Of a DNA stretch of 64,000 nt, positions 1-11,494 are shown piece by piece. Positions within the stretch are counted from its first letter, which is position 1. Every line of letters begins with the position of its first letter. Position numbers and translations under genes: made by a program. Source of the DNA: Pythium myriotylum (lineage: Eukaryota > Oomycota > Peronosporomycetes > Pythiales > Pythiaceae); NCBI GenBank assembly GCA_023091665.1, contig JALJCQ010000024.1, positions 1,178,001 to 1,242,000 on the forward strand, in the 5' to 3' direction. The notes beneath the pieces are model-generated. The model saw nothing but the letters and a program-made list of their open reading frames with translations. It had not been told where the DNA came from and searched no databases.

Positions 1-938
1 AGCCACGTTTTGCTCGTCTGGTGGTGCACAATGCAGTATCTCTCGTCCAAGTACACTTCGCACTTGATCGGGTTGCCGTTGTCGTCGCGGTAGCTGAGCT
101 TAGCGGTGATGTACTGGCAGTGGTAGGCTAGGTTTTCGATCCGCTCAGCCGACAATGCCGCTTCCGCCCACGAGCATGCCAAAAACCCATGTCGATAAGG
201 GCTCGGCGCATCGACCGCGCGCGCAATTCGATGGCGATCTGCTCTTTCACGCGCGCGTTCTCTCTCTCTCTGCCCGCTCATACGATCATGCTCACGTAAA
301 GGCAAATCAACGCCGCTGTGACCGACCGCAACAATTTGTTTTGCTCGATCAGAAACTTGTCCATTAGTCCCTTCGACAGCTTTGTGGAACTTGTGTTGCA
401 CCTGGCAATCTCCAGAATCAAATCAAACAGGCTGACTTCATCTGTCTTACAATCGATACGCTCCAATGAAACAACCCACTGGAGCAGAGTCCGCAACATC
501 TCAGGCAGGACAATTCCAACCAAAACATGGCAGCGCAGCTGCATTATGGGCTTGTAGCGGGGTTTGCCGGATTTTTCCCCGCCGACCAGACGCTGGAGAC
601 CATATTCCTTCACAATGCGCTTGAAATCCTTGAAGTACTTGACCACACGAGCCTCCACGTCATCAATGTTGAGATCCATCCGTAGCGAAGACTTGAACAG
701 TGACGATGTCTGAGAGGTACTCGTTCTTGAGCGTCTTGCGTCGCGTCGTTATGTAGGCCTCATGAGCCTCTTCTGTCACTTGGCTTGGGTCCCGTTGGAG
801 CAAATACATAGCGAGAATATCCAACACGTCCGGATCAATCGAGCTGCTGATATTAGTCACCAACCCTTCGAACGACTCACCGTGATAGCACACTGTCCCT
901 TCATTGGCTTGACATACTGGATGCGCCCACGACTTCAC
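1..938 (-). pseudogene. Ty3/Gypsy gag (capsid) fragment, broken
   Basis: Two overlapping minus-strand frames (938-663 and 679-278) give a capsid-like protein when read one after the other. The second holds a stretch starting DVEARVVKYFKDFKRIVKEY, followed by a basic/hydrophobic region and the segment LFDLILEIARC. This pattern resembles Gag of oomycete Gypsy elements from general knowledge of that family. A frameshift lies near 670. Frames below 278 continue with a protease-like downstream segment (IKCEVYLDER) and run off the window. No LTR is visible. The family assignment is moderate; an unknown retroelement protein is the alternative. Confidence 0.42.
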
Positions 939-3900
939 TTGATGAGGATGTTTTACTCCACACTCTTGAGCGGCGGTGCCTTGACCACCTCAAAGGTAGG
1001 CTGAAGGACACGGACATCTCAGTGTCGCCGTCAGCGTCAACGGAGAACGTGCCACGCATCTTGACACGGGTTGATCAACAAACTTGGGTCACTATGGACC
1101 AACGACTAGATCGGTCCAGAAGTCCAGATTGCGCCTCCTGATTGGCGCAAAGTCGCGCCGGCTGTTGCTTGGAATGCAAGTTTATTAGAAGTAGAAAATA
1201 GTGCGACGATCTACAAAGCTATCTGTGGTCTTGTGGATTCCTTGGGCTTTGTAGGGAGTGGGGCGATGTGACTGGCACCAGAGAGAGTTGAACATGGGAG
1301 GCAATATACACACGGCGACGAAACCGTTGAGTCGCAGCCGCCGTCCATCGGGAAGCATGATTGTCGAGGACAGTGTGGCGACTGCGACACGACATTGTAA
1401 ATCCTTGCTGGCGTGATCGTCGCGAGCTCGACGTCGTAATACATACAGGCACGTTAATGCAAATTGGTTGACGGTGGTCCGATTTATTACCTGGTGACCA
1501 CCACAGCGCACCAATGAATCTCTCTAGGTGGTCGACAAACCAAGTTGAGCCCCCACAGTTCATCTTCGAAAAACAAGCTGTTAGATCTCACTGGTTAAAC
1601 TGTATAGACTCCACTTGCATTGTCTTTATCACCTTGAACACCCCACCGCTGCTTACTCTGCGAGTGTGATAATTCTTACTGGTACACGTTGTTCAACACT
1701 ACCCCCCCCCCCCCGGAGAATCAACCTGCAACCGCACATGGAATTTTTCGCAAGGTCAAGACCGGAATGACAACAGGTGCTACGTATCAGGGTATCTTAC
1801 TCGAACTCCGGGTTGCAGTAGGCGGGAACTGCAAACAGGGTGTACAACCGACGAACAAAGAGTTGCTCTGTCCCACGGGTTTGAATCAGATATTCCAAAT
1901 TCTCTCGAGTGAATGTGAACCCCAGGACAGTTGCAGCCAAGCCTGTCGTGTTTCAGACCGCGCTGCGTATCGCGTAGCCAAGTATTGATAACGGGGAGCG
2001 CACTATTGATAGAGTAATGAATAAGTACACCGACAACAATGGCATTTTCCAGGTGCCAGCGGGGACGTCCTTACGATGCATTAACCCTTGCGAAAGGGTA
2101 AACCCTTTCCTGTTTGCACGGAGGTGATTGCAAAACGGTAATTGATGGAAGCCGTTCGCCAAGTCCTCAACGAAAACAACCTCAACCTTGAACCAACCTC
2201 AAGCAAGGTCATATTAGTAAACCTGTCCAACATCCAATCTGAGAATATTATATCCTAGAGGATACTGCGCCGACTTCTGCATCGAGAAGGTTTCTACTTT
2301 GGTGCGGGAAGAAACAAAATGCCACGTCGTCTCCGATATCTTGCTGAGATAAGGAAAAATCACGATGAGCGCGGAGAGCCGATTCCGCCCCCACTCTTCC
2401 TCAACGAGAGCTACTGCATCATGAACCACACATCTGTCAGAACGTGGACCGACTCAGCCACAGGAGTTCAATTAATTAACGTCGAATGAGACAGCACGCT
2501 CCCTCTTCCGTTTGAGAGAACCAAGAGAATGCGCCGTGCAGCAAAACTCTGCAAGGCGAGTTTGTCCTTGGGGTCGCCTTCCCTTGCGTGACAGCGTGAT
2601 TGTCCAGCTTTGGTCCCATGCTTGCTTCTCTTGCTGCCGGCCTGCGTCTGCGCTTATTCCACCATTTTTCTGTCCGTCAGACTCAGTCTTGCTGGAGTTC
2701 TCGCTGTCTTGTTGACGTTCATCTCCGTCGTAAAGATAATTATTGGAACGATCTCAGTGAAGACCGGGAGGGGGGGGGGGGGGGGGGGGGGGGGCAGAAT
2801 CTGGTTCAGACGAGGAATCCGAAATATATGCAATTAGGAGATACGAGGTTTTAGGGTTGAAATGTATCATGTACGACGAGATTGTAAAAAATACATTTCG
2901 AAATTTATGTGACATATCTTTTTCCAACAACCAATCGTAACACAACAGGAAATAAAGACAGGGGTAGCAATTGAGCGAGAAGGCTGCCTTTTGGACCCCG
3001 TTGTTGGGCCGTGGGATTGATTGGGTGGAAGTTGCAATCCCAGGCGTTAACACACGTCAAAATATGGGAATATCATCAGGAATCCGAATCTACGATTTTG
3101 GCTTCTGACTCCAATAACTGACGAAGTCATTCAAGATTTAACCGACCGCCATTTGATGTGGCGGGATCGATAGATATTACTATCGATGATCAGGATACTA
3201 CAGATGACGATATTGATGACGATGAACTCCTCGTTGATCACGACAGCGCTACCACAGTCGAAACTGAACATCACGAAGAGAGATGCGATGAGGTCGTGCG
3301 GCGGCTAGATTCATTTTCAGATATCATTTGGCAGTGATATGGTGATCACGTCAGGCTCTGATAAAGAAGTAGAAGTCAAATTGGGTTCCTACAGGTTGCT
3401 CAACCACGCAGTGATGTTTCGTAGGTCGGAATCCTTGATGATGTTCGCGGCAGTGGCGGTAAGACGAACTACACCGGAATAAGGACCGAGAAAATCGATA
3501 AGATTTATAGTCCGAGCGGGTCTCCGTCTTAGCCAACCCAGATAGGGTGTGCGCAAAGCTAACGCAAGTATCAAGCTGACAAAGATTCGTATGGAGTGTG
3601 GTGTAGTGCCCCTGGCTCCCTGGACACGATCACTTTGATTTTGCAGTGAAGGCTTCTGCGAACACAAATTGATCGGTCTACTGAAGGTTTTTATGGCCAA
3701 GTTTCTAGGAAATATTCAGTGGTGTACCCCTGGTGTCCCAGACGAGAGGGGCAGCATGGAAATCGAGGACTTCTCGGATGGTCTCCGGGTAATGATTGTA
3801 TCAGCGTAAACCACTCTAGTGCTCAGAACAAGGATGGTCATCGAGTACTTCAGTATGTTGTATATGCATTATCATGTACGTATTATGGATACCATGTGAT

Positions 3901-4339
3901 GCGATGTGATACATAGCAGCTTTCAGTCGAAACCTAGCGGAAGTACCCTAGGATTCACTAGTTGAACTCAATAGACTTTACCATCATCTACCTATGAAGA
4001 AGCGCGCATTAATGAGATCAAGCAACGAAGATCACCACATATTACGCACCGCTTTACTCTGGTTTCGGTGACTGTCACACCGTGACGATTCTTGGCACTG
4101 TGCGCATATTTGCTGGTATTTCAGAGAACTATTCTCGAGTGGAATGGCTAAGAAGGTACAGAATATTTGGTACAATTGCGCTTGTGTCCACAATCGCCTT
4201 CGCTCTGACAAACATATCCGCTGAAATAAGCCTAACAGTTTTGGAGAATTAATAAACCCACTATATGGCGACACAGCCAGGAGCAATTAAGGGAGTCTTC
4301 TCCAAATTGACCCGCGAAGGCATCCAATCCCTTGCAACA
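939..4339. other. No supported gene; homopolymer tracts
   Basis: Only short overlapping frames without recognisable domains. The stretch contains a C13 run (1702-1714), a G25 run (2770-2794) and a plus-strand acidic Asp/Glu-rich stretch at about 3180-3330 that could be a remnant of an element-encoded protein. A short minus-strand frame at 4286-4032 lies just downstream of the Mutator fragment and may be its decayed 3' part, but shows no motif. Confidence 0.5.
2770..2794. repeat. Poly-G tract (25 G)
   Basis: An uninterrupted run of 25 G. Further G/C runs occur at 1702-1714, 6465-6479, 28722-28730, 34147-34165 and 51757-51768. The element C run ends 3 bp before the 5' LTR and the last two lie inside the LTRs of element A. 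This one has no visible element context. Confidence 0.9.
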
Positions 4340-4963
4340 CTAGTATCGTATACTTGGCAAAGACTCGTGTAGCACAGTTGTCGTGTTCGCGAAGAGCCAT
4401 GGGAGGCAAGCAGATCTGATAGTCCCATTGATAGATTCAAGGGCGTTCTGGGAGGGTAGAATACCCATCGTCGAGCCCACAGCTAATGCAAACCACGAGT
4501 TCCGTGGGGCACTCATGTACTGCTGCTCAAACCTATCCGCGTAATCATTCTCACAGTTGTTGCGCCACATCGCCACATAAATTTTACTTAGAGCGAAAAA
4601 CTGCTCCGCGGAACGTGCTTCTTGAATCCAGTCGATACGGACAGCGAAGTATGTGTTGTAGTACGGACGGTCTTTCAGGCGACGTTTCTGTTCACAACGT
4701 TTTCGTTTGAAATGTGGCCAACACATGATGTGAGATATGTCAGGCCATAAAGAGCGGGATACATTTACGGTCGGGTACGAGTGGTCAAGACTGCCGAACT
4801 TGCATTTTAGCGAGATGTCAAACATTGAGGAGCCAAATATTGGTGAATAATTCCGCGGAAGTCGATTCGTGTTCAGTTTGGACGAACATAAAAGTAAATG
4901 GGAGAAAATCTTTGGCATACTTGCGGTACACGTATCGTGTAGAGTAAGTGCCAAAGATAACAA
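4340..4963 (-). pseudogene. Mutator-like (MULE) transposase fragment
   Basis: A 207-codon open frame. The C-terminal half contains segments typical of oomycete Mutator-like transposases: a Cys/His/basic stretch (MCWPHFKRKRCEQKRRLKDR) resembling the region after the second catalytic Asp, then YVAMWRNNCENDYADRFEQQ, and ALESINGTIR, which matches the 'N..ES.N..IK' block around the catalytic Glu in this superfamily. The N-terminal FAR1-like DNA-binding region and C-terminal SWIM finger are absent, so it is a 3' fragment. Terminal inverted repeats were not found. Confidence 0.55.
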
Positions 4964-7329
4964 GAGTCAATCCTCCGAAGTGGATTTATACGTGCCGTCC
5001 GTGGCACCCATAACAGCGCATCTTCATCTAGATGTGCTCGCATGGCATCACAGAGTACACAGCGGCTTGTAAAACGATACCTATGCACTGTACGGCTCTG
5101 TCGCCAATGGTTGTCGCATAAGAAAAGATCTTAACCACACAGAGTTTGTCCATTTTTTCGTGAACGGAGGGTGCAACAGACTCACCCCAGGGGGAGACTC
5201 AGCACAAAAAAAAAACTGGACTCGTGTCGTGACTGATCTGTCCCTCACTTATAAATCACAGCGGGACGTTTTATTTCCCAACCTCCTATGGGACTCAACT
5301 CTGTTCAGTACATGATAAGAGATATGTCAGATACGAAATACATTCCATGTTCTTTCTCATCCGTGCTTTGAGATTTTTCAACTGATTTTCAATGGAATTC
5401 GGGCTGATGCGTGCTCCTTTTTACCGTGCTTCTGGCGGAGTACGTGATCACAGCCAAGGAGCCATTTGCCAATAAGAACTTGGCGGGCATCGCTCTTCAT
5501 ATGGGCCTATGCATCAGGCTTGGTTGCGCCCGTCGGATCAGCGGCATGCACTCCGCCTTCGTCGACAACACTTCACCTAGTGGGCGGATGCGGAGCGCGT
5601 GCTTGCATCCAACATGAGAGTAGAATAAGTAGACCTTTGCGCCCTTCCCTTTTTTACCACACTTCTGCATTAGCCTGTACACGAGTTTTTCCTCACCGAG
5701 AGGCTCGAGAGCACAATTTGCATCTTCTTCAGATTGGTGAGATAAAACACGACTCCAGTTGTACTTACGCCTTTTACGTTTGATTGGGGGAGGTTGGAGC
5801 CGGTTCAACCGGAACCCTAACGTACTCGTCAATGTCTATGCCGGGTTGACTATCGACCGCACCGTCCGTCTCACTGGCCCCCGCACCTCCTGGCTCACTA
5901 GCCTCCGCACCGACTAGCCCATCTGTGTGCACGACGAGGTCCGTGGCCTCTCTTTCCTTAATTCGTCTTATTTAAAGACTGCACGAAGCCTCTCTTGGTC
6001 GCTACCAGGAAGTAAGAATATATTGTGGCTTCATAACCACCCCAAGCCAATTTTGTAGTGGTGACACCCCAGTTCAGTGTTATCAATTCACTGCAGTTGG
6101 AGCTTGATTAGTGCCACTGATGAATTCGTTTGAATGAATTTGTGTGATGTTACTCGAACGTCATCTCACACCATGGTGCAACTCAGAGAATATTTTCCCA
6201 CCTCGTACTTACTCGAAGAAAAAAAGCCATTTTACCATTACTCAGAAGACATCCAGAAACTACTCAGTGACGATCTTCGTCCCGGACGAGACGAAGTGAA
6301 CAATCTGGCGCCCGGTTCAAGGTCCTGTCTTCCAGACTCAACGGAGCGTGCCGTCAAATTTTTCCTTATACCAGAAACATCATGAGAACAGTTGGAACAG
6401 CAGCCTTATATTTGACAGGTTTCAGTAGGTCGAAACGCGTGTAACTCACCCAATAACCCTCGGAGGGGGGGGGGGGGGGTTATCCTCCGCCGCTAATTGC
6501 GTGGGAGTTAGTCAAGAAAATTTCCCCCTTCCTGCAGAAGCCCCTGCTTTATCCCAATAGTAGCCCCATTCGGTGTTAAAGAAATCACCTACCGACACTT
6601 CTTGCTAATAATTGACACCACAAATAAATTTAAATACCACGTTCATCTCAGGTTATCAAACCGCTTTTTTCCAAATGCTACTTTTGTCTGCTTATAACAG
6701 AAATTTACAACCCTTTGAGTCAGTCGAATTGCCGAGCGGCCCAAGTGGTAAAGTAAAGCCCACAGCCATTACCTTTGAGAAGAAGCTGAAGGACCTAAAC
6801 TATCTGGACGAATGCGGAAACATGGGTGAGACGATGACGGCCTTCTACGGCCAGCTCGCTGGAAAGTAAAACGACGCTCAGCGTATCCTGATATATGCGT
6901 GGTGATCAAAACGAGAGAAATTGATGGGGATTGACAAGATGAAAGAAGGCAAGAAAAAGACGAAATATTGTTCGAGAGGTACAGATATAAGAGGAAATTG
7001 GACCAGGAGCTTCAGATTGTCTCCTGAGTTAATTTGGTCTGCTATTTCGATGGTACGCGGAGGGAGGGCGAATAAGGCCGACGCTAATGGCTTTAAGGCG
7101 TCCTGTCGTGGCAGAACCGCTGTCTCGGGCGCCAGCGGCTATCTTTGAAAACGAGGACCTAAAGCCCAGATAACTCCAGAAAATGCCGCCGAGCGGCCGG
7201 CATCTTTCGCGGAGATAGTGCGTCAAATGATGGAGAAAATAGGTATGACGATTATGTTTCAACGCCGATCAAACACGTACCTCTTACTTGAATCACTTTG
7301 GTGTCACACGCAAGCTGAATTTTACATTT
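4964..7329. other. No supported gene
   Basis: Short frames only. A plus-strand frame at 6612-6869 (85 codons) contains a Lys-rich helical stretch (EKKLKDLNYLDECGNMGETM) but no family could be recognised. A G15 run lies at 6465-6479. An A-rich patch at 5207-5214 and a T-rich segment near 5360 have no element boundaries that I can see. Confidence 0.45.
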
Positions 7330-7747
7330 TGTTCTAGCTGCTTTCTTCGAGTATCTATCAAAGAGAGAATCGATCACACGGGTCTGGGTACGCTGCGCGG
7401 GAGTCGAAAAGAAGCGTTATACTGTGAATCTTCTCGCCGATTCTATGGGGGCTAAGATGGATTCGTGAGTCGTGATCAAAGCCATCCAAGCAGAGCACGT
7501 GAAGGCGCAGACTACAGTTGAGTGCCAAGGTTTTGACCGTCATCTTTGGAAAACAATTCGAGCTGTGCAATCGGAGGCAGGGATACGCATCCATGTAAAC
7601 TTTATGGGATGGTGGAACGGGTTTCTGCATCATGAATGGCTGTCCAAGAATTCTGGGCGATGTGCCGACATCGACAAGCCTATTCTATTGCTTTCAGATG
7701 AGTTCTCAGGTCACTGGACTCACGGTAATCAGGCCATGCTGCTGCTA
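7330..7747 (+). pseudogene. pogo-like DDE transposase, 5' half (split by insertion)
   Basis: The plus-strand translation shows TRVWVRCAGVEKKRYTVNLL, then MGWWNGFLHHEWLS, then KPILLLSDEFSGHWT. These are the first and second catalytic-Asp neighbourhoods of pogo/Tigger transposases (DDE_1 superfamily). One stop codon (TGA near 7466) and a small frameshift near 7715-7735 interrupt it. The frame stops at 7747, exactly where the inverted-repeat element begins, and resumes at 13000 with the third catalytic-Asp block. The target TA (7746-7747) is part of the coding sequence. Confidence 0.7.
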
Positions 7748-7911
7748 CAGTCTGGGCCAAAAATATACGGAAGCCCTTGAAAAGGGGTGTTTCTCGGCTT
7801 CCACTGGGTATTTCTCGATGCTGTTTAGATATGCGGTTAATTTTTTCGTGCGTAATCCGGGGTTTGTGCTACGGCATCGGAATTCCACTTCCTTCGATGA
7901 CCTTCCATATC
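7748..7911 (+). repeat. Left terminal inverted repeat (about 164 bp)
   Basis: Begins CAGTCTGGGCCAAAAATATA and matches the reverse complement of 12999-12840 with only a few mismatches through ...CTTCCATA. Similarity stops right after this point, so this is the true inner limit of the repeat. The first 15 or so bases resemble the Tc1 terminus. Confidence 0.9.
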
Positions 7912-8515
7912 ACGACAGCTCCGACTTCGGAATCGATTCCGACGTCGTACCTTGTGTGATTCCCACGGTACGTCTTCTCAACAGACGGTAAAAACTCGCG
8001 TCACGTTTGACCAATGGGAGAGCGAGTGGTCGAAGGTCAGTGTGTAATTGGGCAGTGCCCAATACCTTCAAAATTTCAGTATCCAATAAGCACGCGTCTT
8101 GATGGACTCCGGGGGGAAGAGTTCTGGCCAGATGTGTTGGGCACTCGGCCGCCATGATCAAGAGGGCCTCACTCTCGATTTTTTCAGTGTCGTGCGCAAG
8201 TCAACGGTCCAAGATCTCTACTCCTGTTGCGCGGGCAAGCCGGCGGCCAACCGCTGTGCGGGGGTTCGATCCCTCCCGGGAGTGTCGTTCCTGCCGGTCA
8301 CCAGTGTCGACGTTCAGCAGCTGAAGGTAGTGTACGCGGTGCAGAGGGCTGGATGTGTGCTGTTACTAACTATGCGAATACGAGCGATCGAAAGTCCGCT
8401 GTTTATCATGCCGTGCCCACGGGCTGTTTGGCATGGTGTGCGTACTAAGATTAGCGAGTGTGAAGCAATTATTTCTGTAATAGATTGAAGCGTGCCACCG
8501 CACCCATGGTTTGAT
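7912..8515. other. Inner left flank of the recombinase element; tRNA-like segment
   Basis: About 600 bp without a convincing gene, downstream of the chromodomain gene on the minus strand, so it may be its 3' untranslated region. A plus-strand 64-nt segment at 8220-8283 can fold into a tRNA-like acceptor stem (ACTCCTG with CGGGAGT) and T arm around GGTTCGATCC, a match to the polymerase III B box. It is 8-9 nt too short, with a poor D arm, so it is not annotated as a tRNA gene. Confidence 0.4.
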
Positions 8516-9055
8516 TTACTTGCCTGCTTCTACGGCTTCGTCCTCGATGAACGTCTTGCAAACGAGTGCTTTGCGCGCCTTCTCGAACTTCGCGATCAGC
8601 GTGCTGCCGACGTCGCTGCGCGTCTCCCAAGTCGGCATCCAGTCGACAAGGTAGTACGTGACGCCACCTTCGCGCTTGCGATCGAGAATACGGTGAACGC
8701 CGTATAATGGTCGCTCCTCGAGGGACTGATCTGCGACGAACTCGGCCTCGCCGTCTCCGTCGGCTGACGATGGCTGGACAAGCCAATCGTTGATGTCCGA
8801 CTTATGGACGCGGGTTGTTCGACGACTGCGCGGCATTTTCGACGTGATGTCCAAGAGCATCACCCCAAGCGCCTCGCTCAGGAATTCCTTCCCTTCGACA
8901 GTCAGAATCATGGTAAGTCGTAAGGGACGAACTGCGCTGTCCTCAAAGTAGAACTTCCGCTCCTTGGTGTTGATCTGACGCAGCTTGTTGGTGAACAGGC
9001 TCGTGAACTCGCGCATGGTGCAAATTGCGTTTGGTGAGGTACGCTGAATTGACAT
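8516..9055 (-). CDS. Chromodomain protein with probable histone-fold N-terminus
   Basis: 179 codons, intact. Residues about 118-160 form a chromodomain: YGVHRILD, then YYLVDW, then WETRSDV; Y118, W139 and W143 occupy aromatic-cage positions that bind methylated lysine in this family. Residues about 14-90 look like a divergent histone fold: helix MREFTSLFTNKLRQIN, a long amphipathic helix VEGKEFLSEALGVMLLDITS, and a basic loop plus helix start RRTTRVHKSDIN resembling loop 2/helix 3 of histones. The histone-fold call is mine by eye. The gene lies 261 bp downstream of the recombinase gene on the same strand, within the same inverted repeats. It could tether the element or its recombinase to chromatin. 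The start is the first ATG; an internal ATG at codon 14 is also possible. Confidence 0.6.
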   Translation of the reverse strand: MSIQRTSPNAICTMREFTSLFTNKLRQINTKERKFYFEDSAVRPLRLTMILTVEGKEFLSEALGVMLLDITSKMPRSRRTTRVHKSDINDWLVQPSSADGDGEAEFVADQSLEERPLYGVHRILDRKREGGVTYYLVDWMPTWETRSDVGSTLIAKFEKARKALVCKTFIEDEAVEAGK

Positions 9056-9157
9056 CTGGGCTTGGTGGCTACTTCGAGAATGAGAGAGCTATTGATGGTA
9101 ACCTGTGGAATCGCAAGGATCATTCATGTTTTGCAACAGTGTTGTTTTGGTTTGTGT

Positions 9158-9163
9158 TTTATT
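9158..9163 (-). promoter_or_regulatory. Possible polyadenylation signal AATAAA
   Basis: AATAAA on the minus strand (TTTATT on plus), about 155 bp downstream of the recombinase stop codon and upstream of the chromodomain gene. If used, it would make the two genes separate transcripts. Confidence 0.3.
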
Positions 9164-9316
9164 CATAGGATATGAAACAAACAAAGAAGGCAGGGCTGCA
9201 AGCGTGATCGTGGTGCGAGTGATCGTGCGTGCGCTGAAAGTGCCAAGCGGATGCAAGGAGTGGCTGTTTATCTAAGCGTGCCTTTGGGCTGTTGCTTTGA
9301 TGTGCCTTTCCTTGAG

Positions 9317-11251
9317 TCAGTTTGGCACTCCAGAGCCGTTAACGGGATACAACAGAGCGCGACTGGCGGGCGGCGTCGGATCGACAACCAGACCAGCACG
9401 CTCACGGAGCGTGAACTCGCCGATGAGGTGGTTGAGGCTTCCGGCGCGGTGAAGCTGGCGAGAAGCCTTAAGCGCGATTCCGGTCGATCTCGCGCGCACG
9501 TCATTTTCGTCGAAGAATGCGTGGACACGTGCGGTGGTTCGGGTAGCAAGCGATAGCACTTGATCGCGGAATCCTGGCGCAGCTTCGTCCAGCGCGAATT
9601 CACCAGCGAACAGTTTCATGAAAGCAACGACGTTTCGCCCGTCCGACTTCTTGGAGTCAACATCCTCCTTCGAGTGCATGCGGCATGCGTACCATTCGTA
9701 CCAAGTGTCTACGAGGTTTGTGCTTGCTGCCTTGCGTGCCTTCTTGGGTTGAGACAGCTGATCATGTTTCTCTTGTAGCTCCGCCGCTGGCGCCTTCCGC
9801 TTGTGAGGATTCTCTAGCTGCGCCTCAACGTCTTTCAACCGCATCGAGAGCGTTTTTGTTAGGCCGAGTAACTCCTCAATCACAGCGGCTTGAGTCTTGA
9901 AAAGCTTGGCTTCTTTCGAGTCCATTTTCGTCTCTGAGACGACGCCAGTGTTGACTATCTGTGCTAGGTGGTCGGCCCAAGCCAAGAGTTCTTCATAGAC
10001 GACATCAGCGTACGCGATAGCTTCCTCGACGCGCGCTACGAGCGGACTCGCTCGATTTTTTTTCGATAGCTCGGGAAACGCCTTCAGGAGGAGAGCGCAC
10101 AGGATGTCAGTGACGGCCGGATAGACGTTCTGTGTTGCAGTCTGTAGGCTTGAGCAGCATGCAAAGAGACGTGATTTCACAACGTCGAGCTTCGCGCGTG
10201 TGAGCGAGTCGAAGCCGCCGAGGTTTGCCACGGGAACTGGAGTCTTGGGATCCCATCCGCTGAGGACCTTGGCGACCTTTTGGTCCTCTTGGGTCGTATT
10301 GAAGATGTACTGAAAGGCTTTGTTCGTAGACGAGAGACTCCAGCCACCGCGATCGGCGATCCACTGCAAGGTGAGATCTGGACAGCCGTTCGCCGTTTGT
10401 GCCCCACCCCGGCGGAACGAGTGCGAGGTCAAAGTCGCGGTCACCCCAGACGGTTTTGCGATCCGCGCAAGAAGACGGTTGACGTAGCTGTGGATACCTG
10501 GGGTGGCCGCCTTCTTTGGCTTCAACGTGTCTTCTGTTGTAGTGGTATGATCAAGTAGGTTTAAGTCAGCGACGGTGCCTGCAAGAACATCGGTGAGCGG
10601 AACCAGGGGTCCAAAATCGGCGAGATCGGCGCTTGAGGATGCAGGTAGGTGAGGGAGGAGATGAGGACTTGGCGTCGTTTGCATAGCTAATGCAGCTGCA
10701 ATTGCTGTGATCGGACAGGTCACCACGCAAGCATCAGGAAAAATCGACAACCCATTCTCTTGGGACGTCTTGACACGGACGAAGCGCAAGAACAAAACGT
10801 TCGCTCCGCTCATCGAGAGGTTCTGCTTCTTGAGAAGCGCCAAGTCGGACGCGCGACCAAAGAGGTACCACAACAGCGCCAGCAATGCAACATCCTGGTA
10901 GTCGCTGGTGGAGCTCGCGTTCGAGTAGAGATAATTCATGAGTAAATAAAAGTCTTCTTTGCTGCATGCTGGCGCTTGTTTCACCACGGCACCCTCAGCT
11001 CTGGTCTTGCAGTAGCGATCCAAGAGACCACCTTTTTTGAGTAGCGCTGCTTCGACGTGCGCACTGCTCTGCGGAAAGCGGTCGAGAAGCCACAATTTAG
11101 CCTGACGAAAGTACTGCATGACAGTGGTGTGCGCGAGCTTGTCGCCCTTCTTCCCCTCCTGGAAAGCAAGGTGGACACCAAAGCGGTCGAGAAGACCCAC
11201 TAAAATTGAGCCCGTGAAGTCGCTCTGAACTGCGGCAGTTAAATCGTCCAT
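9317..11251 (-). CDS. Crypton-type tyrosine recombinase, intact
   Basis: 644 codons without interruption. An N-terminal helical core-binding region (about 1-110) precedes a catalytic domain with the full set of tyrosine-recombinase residues: R133 in LFGRASDLALL, K161 in VRVKTS, H277-x-x-R280 in TSHSFRRGG, W304 in RGGWSL and nucleophile Y315 in AFQYIFN. After this come a helical region with a probable coiled coil (about 448-475), a basic nuclear-localisation-like stretch (HKRKAP...QPKKARK, about 482-507), and a conserved-looking C-terminal domain starting DTWYEWYACR. These enzymes cut and rejoin DNA through a covalent 3'-phosphotyrosine. Cryptons are known from fungi, animals and oomycetes. 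Start: ATG in CCAAATGG context. The complete ORF amid decayed neighbours suggests recent activity or selection. Confidence 0.85.
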   Translation of the reverse strand: MDDLTAAVQSDFTGSILVGLLDRFGVHLAFQEGKKGDKLAHTTVMQYFRQAKLWLLDRFPQSSAHVEAALLKKGGLLDRYCKTRAEGAVVKQAPACSKEDFYLLMNYLYSNASSTSDYQDVALLALLWYLFGRASDLALLKKQNLSMSGANVLFLRFVRVKTSQENGLSIFPDACVVTCPITAIAAALAMQTTPSPHLLPHLPASSSADLADFGPLVPLTDVLAGTVADLNLLDHTTTTEDTLKPKKAATPGIHSYVNRLLARIAKPSGVTATLTSHSFRRGGAQTANGCPDLTLQWIADRGGWSLSSTNKAFQYIFNTTQEDQKVAKVLSGWDPKTPVPVANLGGFDSLTRAKLDVVKSRLFACCSSLQTATQNVYPAVTDILCALLLKAFPELSKKNRASPLVARVEEAIAYADVVYEELLAWADHLAQIVNTGVVSETKMDSKEAKLFKTQAAVIEELLGLTKTLSMRLKDVEAQLENPHKRKAPAAELQEKHDQLSQPKKARKAASTNLVDTWYEWYACRMHSKEDVDSKKSDGRNVVAFMKLFAGEFALDEAAPGFRDQVLSLATRTTARVHAFFDENDVRARSTGIALKASRQLHRAGSLNHLIGEFTLRERAGLVVDPTPPASRALLYPVNGSGVPN

Positions 11252-11494
11252 TTGGACATGCTGCTCATGCAGGAAACGCTTAGAGACATTTTGCGCAAGG
11301 AGTTTGGCCTTCTACGTGTTGACAGGTTGAAGCTGAGCAAGGTTCATAGTTACGGTGATCGGAATGCGGTAGATATGCGAATGAATATGCAAATGACTCG
11401 TGTTTGAATGCGCATAGCCATATTTCTGGTGCCGTTCCGACCAAATATGTCGGAACCGGTCGGAGTTGAACAGCCATCAGATCCCCGCAGTCTC

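Noticed and set aside
2082..2110. TTAACCC...GGGT resembling a piggyBac end
   Set aside because: No partner end found, and the sequence is a short local palindrome.
8220..8283. tRNA gene
   Set aside because: Only 64 nt, weak D arm and a 6-nt anticodon loop; kept as a low-interest finding.
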